NCBI GenBank assembly: GCA_964390695.1
Contig: CAYMKI010000011.1
Location: forward strand, 1-36,016
From: CAWACC01 sp964390695
GTDB lineage: Bacteria > Chlamydiota > Chlamydiia > Chlamydiales > Parachlamydiaceae
Direction of reading: 5' to 3'
DNA length: 36,016 bases
The translations under genes and the position numbers were made by a program. Positions 16,498-22,506 of this stretch are shown piece by piece (the stretch's first letter is position 1; each line of letters starts with the position of its first letter). The notes beneath the pieces are model-generated. The model did no database searches. It was given only the letters and a program-made list of their open reading frames with translations, and was not told the DNA's origin.

Positions 16498-17226
16498 ATG
16501 CGAATTTTTCAGATAACGATGCAGCTTCTATTTATTTTAATGCTTAAAGCCAATATAGAGGTATTTGCTCAAGATGCAAGTCCCTATCCTTTTCCTCCGG
16601 CTAAGAATCCGCTTTTATGCAAACAGACGCAAGCCCACTTTGGCGAGGAGTTTGTCATACCTGAGTATTCTACCTACCCTTATGTCCCCTTTTACTCTCA
16701 GCTCATCATATCTAAACATGAATATACTTTTGAGGAGCACTTTGATGTGGATTCAAATCTCGGGCATATCGGCAATATTGTACAATCATCATTGAGTTTA
16801 CGAAAAAATTATGCCTACTACGATCAGCACGGTAATCTACAGTCCAGCGCTTATGTGAGATTTTTCTCACTAGGGACAATTTTGACTTCTGCATCGACTA
16901 TCGATATTTACGACAGCGAGGGCAATGCCATTGGTTTAGTAGAAGGCTCAATATTTACAACTTCTCCGGCTAAATTTTACTTCTATGATAGAGACAACAA
17001 CCTCACAGGTATAGCTTACTTAGATAACGATCGTTGCAGTTTTACTGTGTACCACGGTACACATTCCAAAAAAGTGGTGGCGATATTTACGCGCGTATTT
17101 GTGAGGGATGTGCAAGACTGGTGGGTTGTAGACATCATCGATCACGAAGCTATCGATTATCGCATCCTCGCTACCTTTGGTGCTTTTTCCGTAGATACTC
17201 AGGCTGAATACAAAGAAGATCTTTAA
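16498..17226 (+). CDS. Predicted secreted LURP-one/tubby-like domain protein
   Basis: The frame is open from 16426, but AAGGTGG at 16488-16494 identifies ATG 16498 as the start (242 aa). The N-terminus MRIFQITMQLLFILMLKA ending near FAQDA looks like a signal peptide, so the protein is probably exported. The body is a series of beta-strands punctuated by turn motifs (YYDQHGNL, IDIYDSEGNAIGLVEG, FYFYDRDNNLTGIAYLD) and ends in DYRILATFGAFS. That repeated strand-DxxG pattern resembles the tubby C-terminal/LURP-one/scramblase-like barrel; this assignment is by pattern only. It lies alone between the ribosomal-operon terminator and the gap promoter. Function is unknown, and export suggests an envelope or host-facing role. 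Confidence 0.7.
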   Translation: MRIFQITMQLLFILMLKANIEVFAQDASPYPFPPAKNPLLCKQTQAHFGEEFVIPEYSTYPYVPFYSQLIISKHEYTFEEHFDVDSNLGHIGNIVQSSLSLRKNYAYYDQHGNLQSSAYVRFFSLGTILTSASTIDIYDSEGNAIGLVEGSIFTTSPAKFYFYDRDNNLTGIAYLDNDRCSFTVYHGTHSKKVVAIFTRVFVRDVQDWWVVDIIDHEAIDYRILATFGAFSVDTQAEYKEDL

Positions 17227-17248
17227 TTATTTTAGCCTATTCTTTTTC

Positions 17249-17277
17249 TTTACATTCGCTGATAACTTCTTTATGAT
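17249..17277 (+). promoter_or_regulatory. Predicted gap promoter
   Basis: TTTACA (17249-17254) and TATGAT (17272-17277) are separated by 17 nt, each matching the sigma70 consensus at five of six positions. The start of transcription would be near 17284, giving an 80-nt leader before gap. Confidence 0.62.
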
Positions 17278-17316
17278 AATCTATAGTGTTGCATGACATC
17301 ACAGCACTATAGATTA
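17277..17316 (+). promoter_or_regulatory. 15-bp dyad overlapping the predicted gap transcription start
   Basis: TAATCTATAGTG (17277-17288) and CACTATAGATTA (17305-17316) are a perfect 12-bp inverted repeat, extended inward by three more pairs (one T-G) to leave a 10-nt loop CATGACATCA. It begins at the last base of the predicted -10 box. It is either an operator spanning +1 or a hairpin near the 5' end of gap mRNA. No T-run follows. Confidence 0.6.
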
Positions 17317-17364
17317 CCGCTAAGGAATTATTTAATGATGATGAGCTACATATAAGGAGAGTAT

Positions 17365-18403
17365 ATGGCTGTCAACATAGCTATCAACGGTTTTGGAAGA
17401 ATTGGCAGATTGGTGTTTCGACAAGCCGTTTTGCGACCCGATATCAATATTGTAGCTATTAATGATATCGTTCCTGCGGATAATTTAGCATATCTGCTNN
17501 NNNNNNNNGAAATACGATTCCACACACGGCAAGTTTTGCGGTGAAGTCAAGGCTACTGAAGACTCCATCTATGTCAACGGAAAAAGAACCTTGGTGTTAT
17601 CTGAGAAAGATCCAGCAAACCTACCGTGGAAAAAACTGGATGTCGATTATGTCATTGAATCCACAGGATTATTTGTCACCCCCGAACTAGCTAGTAAGCA
17701 CATTATAGCCGGGGCAAAAAAAGTGGTGATATCTGCACCTGCAAAAGGGGATGTGACTACACTCGTGATGGGGGTAAATGAAAATACTTATGACCCTGCG
17801 CGTGATCTAATTGTATCGAATGCATCTTGTACGACAAATTGCCTAGCACCCATTACCAAGGTGTTGCTGGACAATTTCGGCATTGAGGAGGGGTTGATGA
17901 CCACAGTGCATTCTGTGACAGCCACTCAGCCCATAGTAGACGGTCCTTCAAAAAAGGATTGGAGAGGCGGAAGGGGAGCTTCCCAGAATATCATCCCGGC
18001 GTCAACAGGAGCGGCTAAGGCGGTAGCATTGTGCTTGCCGGAGGTGAAAGGAAAATTGACAGGCATGGCATTAAGAGTACCTACTGCAGACGTGTCTGTG
18101 GTGGACCTGACCGTGCGATTAAGCCGGCCTACCTCCTACGAGGAAATCTGCCGTACAATGAAAGATGCTTCAGAAACTTATTTGAAGTCTATTTTGGAAT
18201 ATTGTGAAGAACAGGTTGTTTCTTCAGATATTATAGGCAGCACTTATTCTGCTGTATTTGATCGAGATGCTGGAATTGCATTAAATGATAGGTTTTACAA
18301 ACTGATTGCATGGTATGACAATGAAACAGGATATGCTGCACGTGTTGTCGATCTTGTAATGTATATGGCTTCGAAAGATATGAACCCTTCGAAGCTCAAA
18401 TAG
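17365..18403 (+). CDS. gap: Glyceraldehyde-3-phosphate dehydrogenase, interrupted by a 10-N scaffold gap
   Basis: GAPDH converts glyceraldehyde-3-phosphate to 1,3-bisphosphoglycerate with NAD in glycolysis. The start MAVNIAINGFGRIGRLVFR (NAD-binding motif) follows ATAAGGAG at 17352-17359. The catalytic cysteine lies in SNASCTTNCLAP (codon 17828-17830, Cys152 when the Ns are removed). PSKKDWRGGRGA, IIPASTGAAKAV, LRVPTADVSVVDL and WYDNETGYAARVVDL are all intact. The Ns at 17499-17508 break the frame. Deleting them joins CT to GAAATAC, restoring LLKYDSTHG exactly, so the true gene is 343 codons (342 aa) and not a pseudogene. Gene order rplQ-gap matches Chlamydia, here with one extra gene inserted. 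Confidence 0.95.
17499..17508. other. Scaffold gap of 10 Ns, probably zero real bases missing
   Basis: A run of exactly ten Ns inside gap. The flanking codons read ...GCA TAT CTG CT and G AAA TAC GAT..., which join in frame to give the conserved AYLLKYDSTHG of GAPDH. The gap is therefore an assembly placeholder, not missing sequence. Confidence 0.9.
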
Positions 18404-18897
18404 TTATTTATATTTAAACTCTGAGGTTAAAATTACTCGCTAATCCTGTGTACAGATGCGCGTTCTGTGAGAATATAAGCGCGAGAGCTCTCGCTAAAAC
18501 CATTGTAAGGTTCTTTAGTTTATGAGTCTATGATGCTGATATACAACAGGGGATTTTAGCAAGTATGAGATAATGGGTTAATTTAAGAAGAAGAAAAATT
18601 TAGTGATGTCATAATCAGTGGCAAGTTCTACAGATGGGAATATTGATTAGCGTAACGGGGATGTTTTTAGGAGCTAGAATGAGTACTAGAGCCAATACTT
18701 GTGGATCTGAATAGGCTGTTTGTAGCAACAGGGGATCAAAAGGGTTCTCTACGGCTACAATTGGATATGAGATGCCATAAGTAAATAATACTGGTTTATA
18801 TATAGCTCTTCCCCTGTGCATGCTATCGAATGTGATATCTGTTACTCCGCTTGCCGAATCTTCTATGTTATCCCGCTTTATCTCTGACCTCCTAACC
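18404..18897. other. 494-nt spacer after gap with a perfect palindrome and no clear gene
   Basis: No convincing gene or intrinsic terminator is seen. A perfect 14-nt palindrome GCGAGAGCTCTCGC lies at 18481-18494, and a small ACAGA/TCTGT stem at 18452-18468. A poor promoter-like pair, TTGGAT (18761) and TAATAC (18786), has a 19-nt spacer. A long open frame runs leftward here on the opposite strand (to 18615), but half of it is the antisense of the next gene. The frame of the next gene is open back to 18820. Confidence 0.5.
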
Positions 18898-19851
18898 ATG
18901 GAAAGTATTAAAGTGGATTTTACTCGTGAACCAATTATCGAAACTGTAATTACACCTAAAGAAGGTTGTAAACTGGTTGTTCGAAGCAGTAAGAGCTCCG
19001 GACAAGAAGAATATTTTGTAGATGCTGTAGAGGTAGTGTCTTTTGGCTCGTCCTTTTTCTTTAGATCTCTCGAAAGGCCCAAGTCATTTTTGGTGCCTTC
19101 CAGCGACTATGAGATTCTCGAAGTGCGAGAAGCTAGAATGGTGCTTAAAAATATTGGCATCGATCGCTCCATAAAAATTGGCGGCGGCCGTGAAGTAAGT
19201 GCCAAAGCGCCAAAAGAATCGCAACAAGACAGAGTTGAATTGCCAATCTCTGCCCCCAGTATATCCACTTCTTCCGCGGAAGTATCCGAAGATGTGGCCG
19301 AATCACCATCCGAACCGGTTCGCCAGGAAAAAAAGCGCGACCGTCGCAGGCAGCATCGTCGCCGAAGAGGACGCGAAGAGGCGCTTCCAAAGGAAACCGA
19401 TGAGTCTGTTGTAGAGGAGCTTTCTCTAGAAGAAGGCGGAAGTGAACCTGTGGAGATGCAATCCGAAACCAAAAAGCCTGCTTCAGAAGGCGGATCGGCA
19501 CCTGCGGCGCCGTTTTCCACATTATTGCCTCCACCTCCTACGCTTATTTCTGAAACTATTGCGCGCTATAAGGACAATGCTATGTTCAAAGGCGCCTTCT
19601 TTACAAAAGAAGAGAAGCTCAACGAGCCGTTGCCAGAGAGCTCTGAAGCTGCGGTACTTTCAGAATCTGCAGAAGAGCAGCCAGTGAATCCTATTCCAGA
19701 GTCGGCAGTTTTTTCAGAAGAAGTTGAACCGTTTGAATTGCAAGAAACTCTACCTGAAATACAACCTGATTTGGAATTTGGCGATTTGTTTTTCAAGCAA
19801 GAAGAAGCTTCTGAAAATGAAAAGCAAGAAGAGGAACCCAACACACCCTAA
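18898..19851 (+). CDS. Conserved chlamydial-type protein with basic and acidic low-complexity regions (CT504-position)
   Basis: The ordered part is residues 1-100 (from MESIKVDFTREPIIE to the KIGGG segment), containing an EEYFVDAVEVVSFG strand region and FFFRSLERPKSFLVP. Then comes an arginine-rich patch (KKRDRRRQHRRRRGREE, about residue 150) inside long glutamate/serine/proline-rich disordered sequence. A short conserved-looking block, ISETIARYKDNAMFKGAFF, lies near residue 220, followed by an acidic tail. The position directly after gap matches Chlamydia CT504, a hypothetical protein, and I infer homology from position. The basic patch suggests nucleic-acid binding. Start is uncertain: the frame is open from ATG 18820, but the protein-like region begins at ATG 18898 (317 aa). 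Neither has a Shine-Dalgarno. Confidence 0.7.
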   Translation: MESIKVDFTREPIIETVITPKEGCKLVVRSSKSSGQEEYFVDAVEVVSFGSSFFFRSLERPKSFLVPSSDYEILEVREARMVLKNIGIDRSIKIGGGREVSAKAPKESQQDRVELPISAPSISTSSAEVSEDVAESPSEPVRQEKKRDRRRQHRRRRGREEALPKETDESVVEELSLEEGGSEPVEMQSETKKPASEGGSAPAAPFSTLLPPPPTLISETIARYKDNAMFKGAFFTKEEKLNEPLPESSEAAVLSESAEEQPVNPIPESAVFSEEVEPFELQETLPEIQPDLEFGDLFFKQEEASENEKQEEEPNTP

Positions 19852-19871
19852 TTCGGCACCGGCTGAATAGA

Positions 19872-19900
19872 GCTAAGAGCATCCGGAAGATGCTCTTAGC
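19872..19900 (+). terminator. Strong hairpin without T-run after the CT504-position gene
   Basis: GCTAAGAGCATC (19872-19883) and GATGCTCTTAGC (19889-19900) form a perfect 12-bp stem with a CGGAA loop, 20 nt after the stop codon. The following bases are GGAGATCTCG, not T-rich, so it may act as an RNA-stabilising 3' end or a factor-assisted terminator rather than a classic intrinsic one. Confidence 0.55.
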
Positions 19901-19950
19901 GGAGATCTCGATGGTTTAAGTTAAAATATCTCAAACAGCTGCAAATTATC

Positions 19951-19979
19951 TTGCTTAAAAAGCCGAATAAGGTTATATT
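19951..19979 (+). promoter_or_regulatory. Predicted promoter of tRNA-Leu
   Basis: TTGCTT (19951-19956) and TATATT (19974-19979) are 17 nt apart. Transcription would start near 19986, only about three nucleotides before the mature tRNA 5' end. Confidence 0.6.
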
Positions 19980-19988
19980 TTCATTTCT

Positions 19989-20071
19989 GCTCGGATGGTG
20001 AAATGGTAGACACTAGGGACTTAAAATCCCTTGGGAGCAATCCCGTGCCGGTTCGAGTCCGGCTCCGAGCA
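19989..20071 (+). tRNA. tRNA-Leu (UAA anticodon)
   Basis: The acceptor stem GCTCGGA (19989-19995) pairs fully with TCCGAGC (20064-20070), with discriminator A at 20071. The anticodon stem AGGGA/TCCCT encloses the loop CTTAAAA, giving anticodon TAA. The variable arm is long, GGGAGCAATCCC, as expected of a class II leucine tRNA, and the T-arm GCCGGTTCGAGTCCGGC is perfect. CCA is not encoded, so it must be added after trimming by RNase Z and the CCA enzyme. The 3' third is duplicated 223 nt downstream. Confidence 0.96.
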
Positions 20072-20082
20072 TGCCAAACCGC

Positions 20083-20121
20083 AAGAAGGTAAGTCCTTGA
20101 ACAAGACTTAGTCACCTTCTT
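20083..20121 (+). terminator. Terminator-like hairpin after tRNA-Leu
   Basis: AAGAAGGT (20083-20090) pairs with ACCTTCTT (20114-20121), and AAGTC (20091-20095) with GACTT (20105-20109), with an AGTC bulge on the 3' side. Pyrimidine-rich TTCTT follows. It probably ends the tRNA transcript. Confidence 0.55.
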
Positions 20122-20129
20122 TCTTAAAG

Positions 20130-20155
20130 AGCTTAAGTCTTCATCGACTTAAGCT
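20130..20155 (+). terminator. Second hairpin downstream of tRNA-Leu
   Basis: AGCTTAAGTC (20130-20139) and GACTTAAGCT (20146-20155) form a perfect 10-bp stem around TTCATC, followed by GCTTTATT. It directly follows the previous hairpin and contains the same AAGTC/GACTT core, so the two may be related or act in tandem. Confidence 0.5.
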
Positions 20156-20254
20156 GCTTTATTATTCGGATAATTTTTGTCCAACTCCTGTCCAGCTTTT
20201 TTAATTCCTTCCCTTAAAAATTCATACAATTAATTTTGAATTTAGGCTATATTT

Positions 20255-20295
20255 TGAGAGCAATCCCGTGCCGGTTCGAGTCGGGCGGCGAGCAT
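20255..20295 (+). repeat. Displaced copy of the tRNA-Leu 3' end
   Basis: Bases 20255-20295 match 20032-20072 of the tRNA-Leu region at 37 of 41 positions. They cover the variable arm, T-arm and 3' acceptor strand plus the following base. Changes at 20283, 20287 and 20288 break the T and acceptor stems, so it is not functional. It ends immediately before the A-run of the 9-nt repeat array. A tRNA 3'-end copy is the usual footprint of tRNA-targeted integration, but no integrase lies nearby apart from the housekeeping xerC, so a duplication remnant is equally possible. Confidence 0.8.
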
Positions 20296-20520
20296 TAAAA
20301 AAAACGACGCCAACGACACTAACGACACNNNNNNNNNNNNNNNNNNNNNNNNNNNNNNNNNNNNNNNNNNNNNNNNNNNNNNNNNNNNNNNNNNNNNNNN
20401 NNNNNNNNNNNNNNNNNNNNNNNNNNNNTTGTCGATAGTTGTTTTTACTGACCATGAATGTCGTTAAGGTCTTTGGTGTCGTTAGAGTCGTTATTGTCGT
20501 TAGAGTCGTTATTGTCGTTC
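20296..20520. repeat. 9-nt AACGAC repeat array 1 (inverted arms, interrupted by Ns)
   Basis: On the left, after an A8 run, units AACGACGCC, AACGACACT and AACGACAC run into the N gap. On the right (20461-20520) the reverse complement is seen: GTCGTTAAG, GTCTTTGGT, GTCGTTAGA, GTCGTTATT, GTCGTTAGA, GTCGTTATT, GTCGTT. The two sides are thus arms of a fold-back structure like that at 22312-22478. The A8 reads as T8 on the minus strand, so the hairpin could terminate leftward transcription. The true length is hidden by the 100 Ns. Confidence 0.8.
20329..20428. other. Scaffold gap of 100 Ns inside a repeat array
   Basis: Exactly 100 Ns, a standard placeholder length. It lies in a short-period repeat with inverted arms, which explains the assembly break. 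The real size is unknown. Confidence 0.95.
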
Positions 20521-20545
20521 TATCACATTAACCTGAGAATATCTC

Positions 20546-21106
20546 ATGATCCAGCGCTTTATTCCCAAGCATGGCGGCTACCGCAAGTTGCAGTCTTACC
20601 AGAAAGCTGAAATCATTTACGATGCTACAGTATATTTTACAAGCAGGTTTTTGTCGAAAGGCGATCGCACTGTGGACCAGATGGTGCAAGCCGCGCGTTC
20701 AGGCAAGCAAAATATCGCCGAAGCCAGCATGGCATCGGCCACATCCAAAGAAACCGAAATCAAGTTGACAAATGTGGCTAGGGCAAGCCTAGAAGAATTG
20801 CTTATTGATTACCAAGATTTCTTACGTAAATATTCTTTGGAAGAGTGGTCAAAAGAACATCCTTATGCACAGCGCCTGCGCGAGCTTTTACAAATCAAAG
20901 AGGCCGGCTATGAGACATTCCGCAAAGGCATTGAGCATGCAGATAAAGCTATTTGTGCCAACGTCATTATCGGTTTAATTAAGGTGGCAACCTATTTGCT
21001 GTATAAGCAAATCCGTCGCTTAGAAGAAGATTTTTTGCAAAACGGCGGCCTGCGCGAAAAAATGACCCAAGCTAGGCTCGCATCGCGCAAGACAATGAAG
21101 AAATAA
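20546..21106 (+). CDS. Four-helix-bundle protein (23S rRNA-IVP/S23-related, suffix-domain type)
   Basis: The protein (186 aa) is almost wholly helical. It begins FIPKHGGYRKLQSYQKAEIIYDATVYF, written here over its first 30 residues, and has the motif VQAARSGKQNIAEAS around residue 50, which is typical of the four-helix-bundle family derived from 23S rRNA intervening-sequence proteins. The ending (LIKVATYLLYKQIRRLE, FLQNGGLREKM) fits the longer version with a suffix helix. The fold is also that of Avd, the accessory protein of diversity-generating retroelements, but no reverse transcriptase or template repeat is present. The biochemical role is unknown. ATG 20546 has no strong Shine-Dalgarno. 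It is convergent with the next gene (28-nt gap) and preceded by repeat array 1. Confidence 0.85.
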   Translation: MIQRFIPKHGGYRKLQSYQKAEIIYDATVYFTSRFLSKGDRTVDQMVQAARSGKQNIAEASMASATSKETEIKLTNVARASLEELLIDYQDFLRKYSLEEWSKEHPYAQRLRELLQIKEAGYETFRKGIEHADKAICANVIIGLIKVATYLLYKQIRRLEEDFLQNGGLREKMTQARLASRKTMKK

Positions 21107-21134
21107 TTAATCCTCTATTATGAGAGAGAGAAAT

Positions 21135-22112
21135 TCATAAGCGGGTTACTTTTAAACCGAACAATTCAAGCCAATATTGCACGCTACCTTCACCAAAACG
21201 ATTTGAGCTACCATCTCCAACTGTATGACGTGTGCCAACAAGCGCAAAAGGCCTTTTTCCTTCTATTACAAGCCCTACCAAATTTGCCGCCATTTCGATA
21301 TTGCGCGCTTTTCTTTCCTCATGCAAATTGTTTCGGGTAGAGTCATTGTGTTCCCCTGGCGAATTCGGATCTGTTTCCCTCTGATTCCATTTTTCAAAAA
21401 AATCCAGATTGCCTGCTTTCCAGTTATCTAAAACGCCCAATTTCTCCATTTCCTGCTTGAAATTAAGGTTTTTTTTGTGCGCTTCTAGGGTTAAATTTTG
21501 CAATATGTTTTTAAATTCTGTTGCATCAGTAGGATTGGATAGCATTATAATTAAAAATTGATAAAATACAGTTTCGATGTCAATTTTTGCTGCTTCGGAA
21601 GTTTTCCTAATATAAGTGTCTATATCCTCAAGATCATGAATCTCAAAAGAACGTTCTTTGGCTAGAGAAATGAATTTCTCTTCCATGCCTCCTAGAGTAT
21701 CGACGATATTTGAAGATTCCGTTAGTAAGTTGTAAAATTTAAGGAAACCATTGACAATGATCGATTTGTCGTCATGGTCACTTAAGGAGCTAGATCCATC
21801 AATGGCTTTTATATAATCCAGCGTGGTTTTGGATAAATTCTTGCGTGCATTTTCGTTGAGTTTGTTTACTAATTTAGTTAATTCTGCTTTTTGGAGGTAT
21901 GTAAGTTGGTTGTCAATTTCTCCATGTATATTGACCTCTACAGCTAAGCACTGGGCTTTATTCCAGCATTTCATAATTTTACTGTTGGTTTCTATGAGCT
22001 CTTGCGAACACAAGTGAATAGATCCCAATAGATAGCCTTTATTACCTTTAGCATCTTCAATTTTCCAAAAAAAACCTTTGTGTTCGGCTGAAGTTTGCTC
22101 TAGTTTATTCAC
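21135..22112 (-). CDS. TraB/GumN-family protein
   Basis: The 325-aa protein starts KGFFWKIEDAKGNKGYLLGSIHL, here spread over residues 12-33, with the GxxH motif (GSIH). Further marks of the TraB/GumN (TIKI-like) superfamily are the LAVEVN acidic site near residue 57, RNIEMAANL near residue 270, and FALVGTRHTVGDGS near the C-terminus. Related eukaryotic TIKI proteins are metalloproteases; the bacterial function is mostly unknown. No signal peptide is visible, unlike many GumN proteins, so it is probably cytoplasmic or secreted by another route. The start is GTG at 22110-22112, supported by AAGGAGA (complement of 22119-22125). It is convergent with the four-helix-bundle gene, and both are bracketed by 9-nt repeat arrays. 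Confidence 0.85.
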   Translation of the reverse strand: MNKLEQTSAEHKGFFWKIEDAKGNKGYLLGSIHLCSQELIETNSKIMKCWNKAQCLAVEVNIHGEIDNQLTYLQKAELTKLVNKLNENARKNLSKTTLDYIKAIDGSSSLSDHDDKSIIVNGFLKFYNLLTESSNIVDTLGGMEEKFISLAKERSFEIHDLEDIDTYIRKTSEAAKIDIETVFYQFLIIMLSNPTDATEFKNILQNLTLEAHKKNLNFKQEMEKLGVLDNWKAGNLDFFEKWNQRETDPNSPGEHNDSTRNNLHEERKARNIEMAANLVGLVIEGKRPFALVGTRHTVGDGSSNRFGEGSVQYWLELFGLKVTRL

Positions 22113-22311
22113 GAGGTGTCTCCTTGATAAAATTTGTGGGGTCCTAATACACGTAAAATAAAAATAATTTAGTTTAGGAATTTTTAGATTGATTATGTTA
22201 AATCTACCTGGTTTTATATTCAGTGTGTTAGATGTTAGTAATATAACTGATGTGTTTTTATAAAACTATTTAATTATAAATAAAGATGTATAGCTTGAAT
22301 AAACAAATGAG

Positions 22312-22478
22312 GCCAACGACACCAATGACAATAACGACCTTAACGACACCAAGGACCTTAACGACACCAAGGACCTTAACGACAATAACGACCTTAACGA
22401 CAATAACGACCTTAACGACAACACTGGTGTTGTCCATTTTGTCGTTAAGGTCCTTGGTGTCGTTAAGGTCGTTTTTTT
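22312..22478. repeat. 9-nt AACGAC repeat array 2 forming a long fold-back ending in T7
   Basis: Twelve 9-nt units run from 22312 to 22419, ending in AACGAC, AATGAC or AAGGAC: GCCAACGAC, ACCAATGAC, AATAACGAC, CTTAACGAC, ACCAAGGAC and so on, with CTTAACGAC at every second position from the fourth unit. The apex GACAACAC-TG-GTGTTGTC (22417-22434) is itself palindromic. The right arm 22441-22473 is a perfect 33-bp inverted copy of 22333-22365, and runs into T7 (22472-22478). The structure resembles a very long rho-independent terminator for + strand transcripts. It fills most of the 394-nt space between two minus-strand genes. Confidence 0.88.
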
Positions 22479-22506
22479 AATATTAGTGCTGTCATGACAC
22501 AGCACA

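Noticed and set aside
17591..18403. gap as a truncated gene or pseudogene
   Set aside because: The upstream part from 17365 is intact and joins in frame when the placeholder Ns are removed.
18615..19082. 155-aa open frame on the minus strand
   Set aside because: Its first half is antisense to the CT504-position protein and the rest lies in a spacer; no ribosome-binding site and no familiar motif. Kept only as a remark on the spacer.
20255..20295. A second functional tRNA gene
   Set aside because: Only the variable arm, T-arm and 3' acceptor strand are present, and mutations break the T and acceptor stems.
20546..21106. Accessory protein of a diversity-generating retroelement
   Set aside because: The fold fits, but no reverse transcriptase, template repeat or variable-region target is in the window.
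22312..22478. CRISPR array
   Set aside because: Units are 9 nt with no spacers, arms are inverted, and no cas genes are present.
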